64,000 bases of DNA from Siphonodentalium dalli. Its lineage: Eukaryota; Mollusca; Scaphopoda; Gadilida; Siphonodentaliidae. Where the stretch lies: assembly GCA_032622095.1 (NCBI GenBank), contig CP136066.1, positions 206,296,978-206,360,977 of the forward strand, in the 5' to 3' direction. The translations under genes and the position numbers were made by a program. Below the pieces are notes generated by a model, which was not told where the DNA came from, did not search any database, and saw nothing but the letters and a program-made list of their open reading frames with translations. Shown here piece by piece: positions 34,911 to 45,801 of this stretch. Numbering within the stretch: position 1 is the stretch's first letter; every line of letters begins with the position of its first letter.

Positions 34911-35535
34911 GACACTTGAGTGCCAGGGGCCGATGAGATCGGCCCTAAACCTACAATATAAGTCTGTTAACCCTTTACCCAACAGAAGGGCCCTGTGCCA
35001 ATGCATTCTCTTATATATGCGAGTCGACCATAGGTCGCCTCGCATATATAAGAGAATGCATTGGCTTAACACATTAAAAATTATAAAATTGTTAAAGAAT
35101 GTAAGAAAAAATGGTAAAAAGTGTTAAAAAGTTTTTTAGGCCAATGCATTCTCTTATATATATGCGAGGCGACCTATGGTCGACTCGCATATATAAGAGA
35201 ATGCATTGGCACAGGGCATAACTGTAACTATCACAATGTGGTCAAGGAGCTGGTTCCAATGATATCCATATTTGTATGGTTCTATTGAGACAGACGAAGA
35301 TATTTTAGGCTGTTGAAGCTTTATTTGGTCGGTTTTGGCCGTTTTGTTGGGTAAAGGGTTAAAGAATATAAGAATAAATTATTAAAATTGTCAACAAAAA
35401 AAAATAAAAAAATTGTTAGGCCCATGCATTCTCTTATATATGCGAGGCGACCTATGGTCGACTCGCATATATAAGAGAATGCATTGGCACAGGGTATATG
35501 GGTTGATACAAAAATCGACCTGGCACTCAAACGGG
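34911..35535 (-). mobile_element. T3 copy 3, split by T2
   Basis: Left part 34911-34966 (tgccaggggccgatgagatc to agtctg), right part 35363-35535 with one cassette and gatacaaaaatcgacctggc. TTAAGACACTTGAGT occurs at both junctions (34907 and 35536). The outermost CCCTTT of the left end is missing. Confidence 0.8.
34971..35358 (+). mobile_element. T2 copy 4, inside T3
   Basis: TTAA at 34967-34970 and 35359-35362. Removing it gives agtctgttaaagaatataa, the intact T3 sequence seen inverted at 15.2 and 58.9 kb. 388 bp. Confidence 0.92.
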
Positions 35536-35571
35536 TTAAGACACTTGAGTCTGCATGGGCTCAGGTGTTAC

Positions 35572-35933
35572 CAAGCCTTGAATAGAGTGTTTGTCATTTG
35601 AAGATTGAGGTCCCCAGAGGGTGAATTTAGTGATGTTACCTACACAGCGGCTAGCATCAACAAATTCACCCTCTGGGGACCTCATTCTGATTAGGCCTCA
35701 TCTTCTGGGAAGTATCTATAGTGTCATATTAACATTGTTTTTAGATACTTCCCTTTCCCTTCTGTTCAGATTCTATTTCCCCTAATATGCAGAAGATAAC
35801 TTGCATAATCGAGGTGACTAATGTCCCAGACAGTGAATTTGGTGATCCTAGCCTACTGTGTGGGATACCGTCACTAAATTCACCCTCTGGGGACCTCATT
35901 CTGCAAATGTCGGACACACTATTTCAAGGCTTG
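35572..35933. mobile_element. DHP copy 8
   Basis: Both hairpins present. Right flank cttgtgaccgtcagg is homologous to the right flank of DHP copy 9 (cttgtgaccatcag). Confidence 0.85.
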
Positions 35934-35980
35934 CTTGTGACCGTCAGGAAAAAAAACCCCAGGAATGTGTTCAAGCCAGA

Positions 35981-37413
35981 CGGGATCACCAGCCATTACA
36001 AGTTATCACCCAGGTGTCAGTCGGGATCACCAGCCATTACAAGTTATCACCCAGGTGTCAGTCGGGATCACCCGCCATTACAAGTTATCACCCAGGTGTC
36101 AGTCGGGATCACCCGCCATTACAAGTTATCACCCAGGTGTCAGTCGGGATCACCCGCCATTCCAAGTTATCACCCAGGTGTCAGTCGGGATCACCCGCCA
36201 TTCCAAGTTATCACCCAGGTGTCAGTCGGGATCACCCGCCATTCCAAGTTATCACCCAGGTGTCAGTCGGGATCACCCGCCATTACAAGTTATCACCCAG
36301 GTGTCAGTCGGGATCACCCGCCATTCCAAGTTATCACCCAGGTGTCAGTCGGGATCACCCGCCATTCCAAGTTATCACCCAGGTGTCAGTCGGGATCACC
36401 CGCCATTCCAAGTTATCACCCAGGTGTCAGTCGGGATCACCCGCCATTACAAGTTATCACCCAGGTGTCAGTCGGGATCACCCGCCATTCCAAGTTATCA
36501 CCCAGGTGTCAGTCGGGATCACCCGCCATTCCAAGTTATCACCCAGGTGTCAGTCGGGATCACCCGCCATTACAAGTTATCACCCAGGTGTCAGTCGGGA
36601 TCACCCGCCATTCCAAGTTATCACCCAGGTGTCAGTCGGGATCACCCGCCATTACAAGTTATCACCCAGGTGTCAGTCGGGATCACCCGCCATTCCAAGT
36701 TATCACCCAGGTGTCAGTCGGGATCACCCGCCATTACAAGTTATCACCCAGGTGTCAGTCGGGATCACCCGCCATTCCAAGTTATCACCCAGGTGTCAGT
36801 CGGGATCACCCGCCATTCCAAGTTATCACCCAGGTGTCAGTCGGGATCACCCGCCATTCCAAGTTATCACCCAGGTGCCAGTCGGGATCACCCGCCATTC
36901 CAAGTTATCACCCAGGTGTCAGTCGGGATCACCCGCCATTACAAGTTATCACCCAGATGTCAGTCGGGATCACCCGCCATTACAAGTTATCACCCAGGTG
37001 TCAGTCGGGATCACCCGCCATTACAAGTTATCACCCAGGTGTCAGTCGGGATCACCCGCCATTCCAAGTTATCACCCAGGTGTCAGTCGGGATCACCCGC
37101 CATTCCAAGTTATCACCCAGGTGTCAGTCGGGATCACCCGCCATTCCAAGTTATCACCCAGGTGTCAGTCGGGATCACCCGCCATTCCAAGTTATCACCC
37201 AGGTGTCAGTCGGGATCACCCGCCATTCCAAGTTATCACCCAGGTGTCAGTCGGGATCACCCGCCATTCCAAGTTATCACCCAGGTGCCAGTCGGGATCA
37301 CCCGCCATTCCAAGTTATCACCCAGGTGTCAGTCGGGATCACCCGCCATTCCAAGTTATCACCCAGGTGCCAGTCGGGATCACCCGCCATTCCAAGTTAT
37401 CACCCAGGTGTCA
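35981..37413. repeat. 41-bp minisatellite, about 35 units
   Basis: Unit gggatcacccgccattmcaa followed by gttatcacccaggtgtcagtc, period exactly 41, with no spacers. The main variant is A or C in ccatt(a/c)caag; rarer gtgcc and agatgtc forms occur. The unit is not divisible by 3, so each forward frame cycles through 41 residues and all stay open, giving spurious 540-residue ORFs. A single ancestral-like unit exists at 39122-39165. Confidence 0.97.
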
Positions 37414-37484
37414 CGCCATTTTCAAACAGAAATATCCAGAACAATTTCTTTCCATAATGGTAACTACTTAGTAAATTTATACTA

Positions 37485-37728
37485 CAGTAATGCCCTAATT
37501 AATCGACTCCTTAACCACAGAAGAATTATGGGTAACTTTTCAGGATTTTGTCGGAAATATGGCTTGTTGCCATTCATTGGAAAGCTCTCAGTACGAGCTT
37601 TCCGATGAATGGCAACAAGCAGTGAGAGCTTTCCGATGAATGGCAACAAGCCATATTTCCGACTAAATCCTGAAAAGTTACCCATAATTCTGCTGTGGTT
37701 AAGGAGTCGATTATTTAGGGCATTACTG
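37485..37728. mobile_element. PAL copy 9
   Basis: TA-flanked, 244 bp. Right-arm start duplicated at the centre (gagctttccgatgaatggca twice), adding about 31 bp. Confidence 0.92.
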
Positions 37729-38099
37729 TAGTTGTAAATAAAATTAACACTGCCTGTGGTGACAACTTGTAAGCAGCTATGGCAACTTTAATGACCTCCA
37801 TAAAGCCTTGGGTGCTACTTTCAGTTTGAGAATAATGAGATGACTTGTAGCGACGTAGGAGATGATCTCATCGCGGGGATTGTGACGTACATTTGGTGAG
37901 AACTTATTGATTGATGGTCAGAGTGAGACCTGGGGATCTGTAATGAGGCGCGGGCTGCAGCAGCCAGTTCCGATAGATTTACTCTCATACAGTCTGCTCA
38001 TAATGCAGGTCATCGGGGGTCATCACACATCATTTACTCTCTACCTCGAGTTACTTACTCATGATTTACTGCTATCGTCATAAACATGGAGTTATAAGA
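37729..38099. repeat. low-copy segment, duplicate of 13452-13640
   Basis: 37964 onward (ccagttccgatagatttact to gttataagacttgtgacca) matches the 13.5 kb copy with few differences. 37729-37960 shows nothing recognisable. Confidence 0.85.
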
Positions 38100-38109
38100 C
38101 TTGTGACCA

Positions 38110-39081
38110 AACGTTGAAATAGTGTGGCCAACATTTGCAACATGATGTCCCCAGAGGGCAGGGTTCGCGCTGCCACTTGCCAAATTTGCCAATGGTTAAA
38201 ATAATTCACATTTGGCAAAAAAATATTTACATTTGGCAAAAGTTTTGGCAAGTCACTTTTTAATTCCTCAAGTAATTTGAAAAAATATTGGTCAATCATT
38301 ACCATTAATTTCAGGAAACTCTTACAACATAATTATATTAGTGGTGTATTATAAGGTTTAGGGAAATTTAACACCTCTATTACTACTTAGGGTGTTGTGG
38401 GGGGGGGCTAACCCCGGGAATCTCAAAGGAATGGGCCTCTCCTTAACCCCTCACACCTCTGTTAAGTTAATCTCATAGCATTAGTACTGATGGCTGGAGG
38501 GATTATTAATCCTCATGTGATGTGCCCTTCTGATGAAGCAACCCTTCTACCATTGTATTGTTCAGTGATTGGCTTATTGTTGTATGATAAACTACAACAT
38601 AGACTATTAATTAATTATTAACTAACTGCTTTTCTATCGATATCAAAAGTCGTTCAAACCACATTTGGCAAGTGCTAAAATAACTTGGCAAAAAATATTT
38701 TCATTTGGCAAATTATTTGGCAAAAGTAAATTTTGGCCCAGCGCAGACCCTGCCAGAGGGTGAATTTAATGACGCTATCCCGTATGGTGGCTAGCATCAC
38801 CAAATTCACCCCCTGGGAACCTCATTCTGATTAGGCCTCAACTGCTATGAGAGACCTAGGATCAGATTGAAGTTCCCCAGTTGAAGATGGTTCTGTTCAC
38901 CCATTAATCACTTCGATTAAAATGCATTTTTACTTCTGAAAATTAGCCTTTTTTATTAGGGGATATAGAAACTGACCAGTAGGGGAAAAGTTACTAAAAG
39001 CAATATCAATTTGTTACTATAGATACTTCCCAGAAGATGGGGACCTCATTCTGCAAATGTCAGGCACACTATCTCAAGGTG
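38110..39081. mobile_element. DHP copy 9, split by HM
   Basis: Perfect 10-bp direct repeat CTTGTGACCA at 38100-38109 and 39082-39091. Left hairpin interrupted by HM copy 2; right hairpin mostly lost (gatggggacctcattctgca). Confidence 0.85.
38159..38752. mobile_element. HM copy 2 (TTGGCAAA subtype), hAT MITE
   Basis: Ends CAGGGTTCGCGCTGCCAC and complement CAGGGTCTGCGCTGGGCC. Perfect 8-bp duplication CCAGAGGG (38151-38158, 38753-38760), which is DHP hairpin sequence. Sub-terminal catttggcaaa repeats at both ends in the same orientation. 594 bp. Confidence 0.96.
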
Positions 39082-39084
39082 CTT

Positions 39085-39375
39085 GTGACCATCAGTGTAT
39101 ATACCCATGAATGTGCTCATGCCAGACCGGAGCCCCCACCACTCCCAGTTATCAACCAATTTTCCAGAACACCTTACATTATGTCGAGATTCTTGAAGCA
39201 ATATTGAACTCAATTAAATTGCCATTCCACCCTTTTACTAGTTCAAATCATGTCATTTTTATGGCAGTTATTCATTTCCACTCAAATTTGTATACATGCT
39301 GAGAATGCTCTTCCCAAAATTTCCCCACTAAAACTATTATTAAAGTCATCTTTTCAACATTGTGATTGTTATATA
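39085..39375 (+). repeat. single-copy relative of the 41-bp array and its flank
   Basis: aatgtgctcatgccagaccg then ccaccactcccagttatcaa parallels 35962-36010 and one array unit. 39260-39375 is homologous, inverted, to 47560-47665. Confidence 0.7.
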
Positions 39376-39526
39376 CAGTAATGCTCTACTTAATCGACTC
39401 CTTAACAACAGCAGAATTATGGGTAACTTTTCAGGATTTAGCAACAAGCCATATTTCTGACTAAATCCTGAAAAGTTGCCCATAATTCAGCTTTGGTTAA
39501 GGAGTCGATTACTTAGAGCATTACTG
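39376..39526. mobile_element. PAL copy 10, short
   Basis: 151 bp, central arms lost (ggatttagcaacaagccat). The inverted paralogue at 47.55 kb lacks it, giving an independent empty TA site. Confidence 0.92.
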
Positions 39527-39593
39527 TACTATGGTTGATGTGGTCTTCATTTTGCATGTATTCCTTCATGAGGTGATCAATCTTAAAAATTAA

Positions 39594-39962
39594 AGTGATG
39601 TGAAACACTCCGGTTGAGTGATCAAATAGAAATGGAGAATAATCTTGCTCAAAGTAGTTATTTTTAAGAATGTTAATCCAAATTTACAGCATACACACCT
39701 TCATTCTTATGTATTAATTCTATGTAATGACTCCCGATGGCGAAATCATTTGCGTTAATTTACCGCCGATTGTTGCGTCCCGAATCGAGATGTAAATATT
39801 TACAATTAAGAGTAGTTCAGACAGTGATATCTATGGAATGGTATGGTCGATTTCTTTGAGATTTTCGGTGAAGTCATTAGAATGCTACATTCCCACAGTT
39901 GACATAGCGCATGATTACTAACTTATCAGTTTCACGCACCCGTTCAAGTCCATAATATGTCT
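39594..39962. mobile_element. T6 copy 2
   Basis: TTAA at 39590-39593 and 39963-39966. 369 bp; about 50 bp (ttaattctatgtaatgactc region) absent from copy 1. The 47.5 kb paralogue lacks the whole element. Confidence 0.78.
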
Positions 39963-40039
39963 TTAAGTAGTACTCTGTGTAGGTCTGTCTAAATAAACTC
40001 TCGACCTCCTGACATATCTCAGGTGTGGAAACCTCTTAA

Positions 40040-40141
40040 CCCGTTCAGTGCCAAGTCCGATTTTTGTATCAACCCATATTTCCTTGATCATTTTTCAAAT
40101 TTATTGATTATAATAATGTGATGCATTGATGGAAAGAGCTC
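40040..40141 (+). mobile_element. T3 fragment, left arm
   Basis: TTAA 40036-40039, then CCCGTTCAGTGCCAAGTCCG through gatgcattgatggaaagagc; stops at the palindrome centre. Confidence 0.8.
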
Positions 40142-40409
40142 TTACAAGTGCATAATAATTCATATTCAGTGATCGTTTGTTGAACTTATTATCGGAACAT
40201 TTCCTAAGGGAATTACTCATCAATGAGTATTTAGTGCAGAAAGGGTTAATAAGGGAACTACTCATCAATGAGTATTTAGAATAGAAAGGGTAAACCTGAT
40301 GTCAATAGTCAATTTGTTACAAAAGTGTTTTATGAAACAGTAAATAAAAAGATTCCATTCTTTAATGAATGTCGTAACCTACGACAACTAAACAGATGCT
40401 TATGATTAA

Positions 40410-40585
40410 CCCTTTACCCAACAAACCGGCCAAAACCGGCCAAATAAAGCTTCAACAGCCTAAAATATCTTCGGTCTGTCTCAATAGAACCATACACATA
40501 TGGATATCATTGGAACCGGCTCCTTGACAACATTGTGATATATAAGAGAATGCATTGGCACAGGGCCATTCTGTTGGGTAAAGGG
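40410..40585 (-). mobile_element. T2 copy 5, internally deleted
   Basis: TTAA at 40406-40409 and 40586-40589; 176 bp. The deletion joins ttgacaacattgtgatat to ataagagaatgcattggc, removing one and a half cassettes. Confidence 0.9.
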
Positions 40586-40849
40586 TTAACCCATTCAATA
40601 ATGAGTGGGTTCTCCCGCCCAGTTGAATTGTATATATATTTGATGGTCTATTATTTCAGGGTTTCCGCCAGGTGAAAATAAATGAGGCCGTATTGGTGAA
40701 ACACACATTGCAATGGGGCGACATGTTTCGCCCCCATGTTGCCCCGTCAGGAGAACATTTGGATTTTTGTCACTGAAAGTAGCCATTTACTTGCACCTGA
40801 GACAAAAAGCCAGAACATTGAAGCTTTGTAGAGATAGGCAAATAAATTG

Positions 40850-40943
40850 AGATAAGACTCCAGAGAAAAGCTTCAACACTCAGATAACCTGCTGTATTCT
40901 GTAGGTTATCTGAGCGTTGAAGCTTTTCTCTGGAGTTTTATCT
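40850..40943. other. hairpin, arms about 40 bp
   Basis: gataagactccagagaaaag to cagataacct, loop gctgtattctgt, complement aggttatctgagcgttgaag to ttttatc. Weaker pairing extends about 15 bp further out on each side. Confidence 0.7.
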
Positions 40944-41088
40944 AAATTTTTTGCCTTCCTCGCCCACTTTTAACACTCAGATGTGGCCTCGAGTTTTTCA
41001 CTCTCCGATGTCACCTGAGTGACACAGCTTAATCACAGTGGAATTTCACTCTACGAACCCTCCAACCACTGGGGATGAACAAGAAGGA

Positions 41089-41174
41089 CATATGGCTTGT
41101 TGCCATTCATCGGAAAGCACTCATTACCCATAATTCTGCTGTGGTTAAAGAGTCGATTATTTAGGGCATTACTG
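41089..41174. mobile_element. PAL copy 11, two fragments fused
   Basis: A left-arm core (atatggcttgttgccattca) joins directly to the right-arm end (cattacccataattctgctg to gcattactg). Confidence 0.82.
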
Positions 41175-41199
41175 TAGCTCAGGCATGGAAACCCCTTAA

Positions 41200-41415
41200 C
41201 CCTTTGAGTGCCAGGTCGATTTTTGTATCAACCAATATACCCTGTGCCAATGCATTCTCTTATATATGCGAGTCGACCATAGGTCGCCTCGCATATATAA
41301 GAGAATGCATTGGCCTAACAATTGTTTTGTTTTTGTTTTTACAATAGTTATATTCTTTAACAAACTTATTTTGTAGGTTTAGGGCCGATGAGATCGGCCC
41401 CTGGCACTCAAAGGG
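41200..41415 (+). mobile_element. T3 copy 4
   Basis: TTAA at 41196-41199; right end gggtaaa mutated. One cassette (GACC/GGTC stem), short AT body, ggccgatgagatcggcccct stem. 216 bp. Confidence 0.88.
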
Positions 41416-42529
41416 TAAACAGATACTTATACTTAAAGTGTAACTGACACGAATTAATAAATCTAAACAATATACAATGTAAATGATGCATCTATCATCC
41501 CTCAATGACAATACAATCGTTGCCAGTCGTGACTACAACCGAATCGACTACCCGAGACCGATAACTGTAAAGCGCTATGTTTTTGTTATGATTTTGCACG
41601 AAACACGTGGCCTTATTGCGTGACGTCATAGGCAGAGAACCGGCGTGTCATTTACATAATACATTAGTTCATGACGCAATTCTCTAATTAAATAAACTGA
41701 TATTCTGGTCTTCAGATATTCGCAATCTTTCTAATTTGTGATGTGTTTTAAGTTATCTGACTGATATAGTATTCACTGTCAGACATGTTTATGTCGTGCT
41801 TAGACTAAGGAATTTGGAAATTCACGCAAATTTGTCACTATGGAAAATCTCGCTGGATAATCAGCTGCCGATTAGTTTTATTAATATTTTAATAGATGAC
41901 AGATATGCATAGAATAAATCAAATTCTGGTGATCTGATTGACACTTTCACTTAGAGAAACATTCCTTTCTGAATAATAGCTATATTTCTTCTGGTCACGT
42001 CTTCACAAACAATGTCATTATTCTGGGTGAAAAATAAAAACAATAACGATTCACCGACCGGGAATGGCGAATCTTGAATGACAATTGATTCTCTTACAAG
42101 AGTGGGGAAGCCGATCGCTCGGAATCGTAGTACTGTTATAACTTTACACATAACTGCATGGTTACCGATACTAAATACACCAAACTTTTATTTATACGGA
42201 CAATTTTAGGCCTATACCGGTATGTGCACTTTTAAGAATACCGGTACCAATTTCTCATCAACTATCACAATTTTTGTTAATCTAATATATAAAAGGCTAT
42301 CAGAAACGCAGGTAATATGACTATTAATTTGTTATATGACCTCAAATATGGTATTTCATCACGTGATTTCTGTTTCATCGACAAATTTGTCCATACACTG
42401 GGACGTACACATTTTGTTCGAGAATAGTTTTGTCATTTTTTTGTGTATAATCTAGTGGAAAATAATACTATTTTAATAAGAAATTTCAACACATACTTTA
42501 ATAAGGAAATATATCACTTGAAGTTGATT

Positions 42530-42765
42530 ATAACATATATTTATTCCTTTGTTAGGAACTCTTTGTAGATAACATATATTAAACCTGAGGACCATTGTGG
42601 AAATAAGTCTGCCCAGTTATTAAAAATAGATATTTTCTTTTCTGTTTCAATAACTGCTGTATACAATCTAAACTGCATGTAACATTCAAATGTAGGACCT
42701 TTTGTAATATGTATTTACATCGCACCAAATAAATCTATCTATATATCTATCTATCTATACACAAC
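42530..42765 (+). mobile_element. probable LINE 3' tail with tetranucleotide end
   Basis: ttgtagataacatatattaa then cctgaggaccattgtggaaa and caccaaataaatctatctat, ending in (CTAT)n. This resembles the 3' untranslated end of invertebrate non-LTR retrotransposons. Only the tail is present. Confidence 0.55.
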
Positions 42766-44144
42766 AATGAAAAGGCTATTAAGTTTTCTCTACTTTTTAA
42801 ACTACTTGACAATAAAATATGGAAATGAGACAGGCAATCTTATGTCACAATATAATGTTTATAAATAACTCGCCAGATAACCACGCCCAAAATAGTATAT
42901 ACTTCAGTGTCAGTGACAGCCGATGTGCATTCGGAACAAACGCAACACAATATAGATCCTGTGTCAGACATGAACTACGTATCTATGTCGGTCTTATTTT
43001 TCCACAATGCGCAAAAATAAAACAACAAGAACACAGTGTTCTTAAGATAAAATATGTTCCACTGTTAAAAAAAACAAACGTGAAACCATTTTGTTGGGTA
43101 TCGGTACCTTTGGCGGAGTGATACAAATTACAAGGCCAGTACACGTGGGTGCTTTGTTGTGTGAAGTTTATTGCAACACGAGTTTCAAAATATCATGTAT
43201 TCGTTGTACTGCATCGCCAGTTTTGCAGAAATAGAACTTCGTGATTCGACTGTACATCTCAGTCAATATCGGGAGGAATTTTCAGATACAACTTCATAGA
43301 GGATAAGTGATTTAAGTGTATGTTTTGGAAGGAATATTTTCATTTCGACACGTCGTGTTGGCTATTGTATCGCCAGTGTTTCATGTGACCTCATTATATT
43401 TTATATACAGAATCGCTTGTTTCATGCTCGGTTTATCTGGATATACATTGTGGCAAAGAATTACAATACATTATGAAACTTCGTGGAATCTTCGTATGGT
43501 GATAGAGTTGATGGTGATACTACAAGTTGATAATTAATATGTAGTTCAAAATAAACGTAAATATTTACTGCGTAAATATGTCGTCAACTTGAACGAGGGC
43601 TTGAACCAGTTAATATGCTGGTGACGTGAGTACAACACTTTTCTAATTTGAATTCAATTTCGCACATATCTTATTTTAAGTCATTTGTCTACGATGAACA
43701 GTGTCCCCATCCATAATGTATGCACAATATTATAGTTAAGACTATATAATTTGGTAGAGTTATACAGAAATTATTAAAAAATGAAACAATTTTAATACTA
43801 ACATGGCTGGACTATATATGTATATATACCAGTCAAATTATTAACCCAACATATCAAGGCCGCCAAGTCTAAACATCTTGTTTGGTATATATAAGTGGAC
43901 GTGGGCACACATTTAGCCCATGTTTGACCACCCTCTCCTTTATTTTGTGTATGTAATTTGTTTCTTTTTTGCACATTCGCTCACAATATTATAGGATCAC
44001 GTTTTATTTGTAATTGTCATTATTTTGTACTTTCATTAAAATAATCAGTGTTCAGCCCACATGCCTACTGTTTCACAGCTAGATAATTAACGCAATTAAA
44101 ACACCAATGTATATTGTAGTAGTACAAGTACGAGTTCTCAATCC

Positions 44145-44166
44145 GGGGTGGGGGAGGGGGGTGGGG
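44145..44166 (+). other. G-quadruplex motif
   Basis: GGGGTGGGGGAGGGGGG followed by TGGGG: four G-runs of at least four with single-base loops. Within T7. Confidence 0.85.
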
Positions 44167-44734
44167 TCACCGCTCGATCAGAAAACCCATTCGAACTTCG
44201 TATAGTTCTCGAAATAGCCAGCTAATTTAGCTAAATGTTTATGGCATCATTGGCATGATAGACTTGACAGTTTAAAATACTTTCGTTTTGTGGACACAAA
44301 TCTTCTCCACTGTCGGGCAATGCTTGCATCTCTTTGGTCACTTGAAGAGAAGATTCTTCTCTTGCTCACAATTTTGGGCAACCCACGTCGCTAGCATATC
44401 ACAGATAACAATAAAAACAACAAATTTGCAAAATGAAAACTTCGAAACAAGCCGTGAGCCAAGCACTCGGCCGATGTGTTTACGTCCGCATTCTCTGTCT
44501 ATGACGTCGTGTGTCACGTGACCGCCGCCATGAGACTTTCTAAAGTCTCTCGAAAATGAAAAAAACTAATGTTTTTCCGAGGCGTATATCTCACTAATTA
44601 GGCGGTTTCGTGTCAGATTTTTAACTGATTATGATATAATAGGTAATAGTGGTTTAAATAATCGTATTTTCTGCCCGGTTTGAGCTACTTTTTGATCTCT
44701 GACAGCTCCACTTTAAGACTAGGGTTAAACCCCT

Positions 44735-44880
44735 TAACAGATACTTATACATAAGACTAGGGTTAAATAAGACCTTCAATAAGACTTAAGGTTTGCAGCC
44801 AATTTGTTAGAAAACACTATTATGAAACAATAGCATATGATATGCAAAAGAGAAGGTTTGAATAAACCTATGGTTTGCAG
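44735..44880. repeat. duplicated host flank
   Basis: gactagggttaaa occurs at 44717 and 44754; tttgcagccaatttgttaga at 44792 recurs after DHP copy 10 at 45317. Confidence 0.65.
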
Positions 44881-44881
44881 C

Positions 44882-45315
44882 AAGCCTGTAAATAGTGTGT
44901 CTGTTATTTGCAGAAAGAAGTTCCCAGAGGGTGAATTTTGTGATGCTATCCCATGCAGCATCACCAAATTAACCCTCTGCGACCTAATTCTGCTTAGGCC
45001 TCAACTGTTATTGGAGACCTAGGATCAGATTGAAGTTTCTGAGTTGAATTTGGTGATGTTCACCTATTAGTCACCTCGATTATCCATTTTATCTTCTGCA
45101 AATTAGGGGATATAGAAACTTCACAGAAGGAGAAAAGTAACTGGACCAATGTTAATTTGAGACAATAGATACTTCCCAGAAGATGGGGCCTAAGCAGAAT
45201 GAGGTCCCTAGTGGGTGAATTTGGTGATGCAAGACTGCTGTGCGGGATCGCATCACTAAATTCACCCTCTGGGGACCTCATTCTGCAAATGACAGACACA
45301 CTATTTCAAGGCTTT
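44882..45315. mobile_element. DHP copy 10
   Basis: Diverged 9-bp duplication GTTTGCAGC / GTTTGTAGC on the two sides. Left hairpin decayed, right hairpin intact. Confidence 0.85.
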
Positions 45316-45370
45316 GTTTGTAGCCAATTTGTTACAATACTATTTTATAAAACAAGAATAGCATATGAAT

Positions 45371-45801
45371 CAAGTCTGAGTTTAGTGTGCCTGTCATTTG
45401 CAGAATGAGGACCCCCCAGAGGGTGAATTTATTGACACTAATTCACACTAGTATTTCCAAATTCACTCTCTTGGAACCTCATTCTGCATGGCCTCATCTG
45501 TTCCCAAATGGTGAATATTGTGATGTACACTCATTGGGAACCTCGATTATGCAATGTGTCCTCTGGCAATTTGGGGATATAGAGAAACTAAACTGAAAAA
45601 GAAATAGAATCTATGTGAAGAAGTTTCTATAGAAATTTGATAATAAAGAAACTTTCCAGAGAAGATGAGGCCTAAGGTATAAGCAGATGAGGTCCCCAGA
45701 GGGTGAATTTAGTGATGCTAGCCCACTATGAGGATCATTCTCTAAATTCACCCTCTGGGGACCTCATTCTGCATATGACAGGCACACTAAACTCAGACGT
45801 G
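45371..45801. mobile_element. DHP copy 11
   Basis: Outer ends of the gtttagtgtgcc/ggcacactaaac subtype. Flanks atatgaat and atatgaaa suggest an 8-bp duplication. Middle diverged (gcaatgtgtcctctggcaat). Confidence 0.8.

Larger units (their letters stand above)
41433..44716. mobile_element. T7, 3.3-kb TTAA-flanked unit
   Basis: TTAA at 41433-41436 and 44713-44716. Ends AGTGTAACTGACACGAA and complement AGTGGAGCTGTCAGAGA. Sub-terminal similarity resumes about 180 bp in: gtgacgtcataggcagagaa against cgacgtcatagacagagaat (complement). Flanks share acagatacttatac. No transposase motif recognised; open frames at 42819-43121 and 43316-43537 are unassigned. Could carry a decayed transposase or captured host DNA. 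Confidence 0.65.

Noticed and set aside
35981..37413. Possible CRISPR array
   Set aside because: Units are contiguous with no spacers, and the setting is an animal-type genome without cas genes.
35787..37608. Three overlapping open frames of about 540-556 residues on the plus strand
   Set aside because: They are translations of the 41-bp minisatellite in its three frames; no single frame is favoured and no gene structure surrounds them.
42819..43537. Two open frames (100 and 73 codons) as exons inside T7
   Set aside because: No motif, no matching splice sites recognised with confidence, AT-rich composition.
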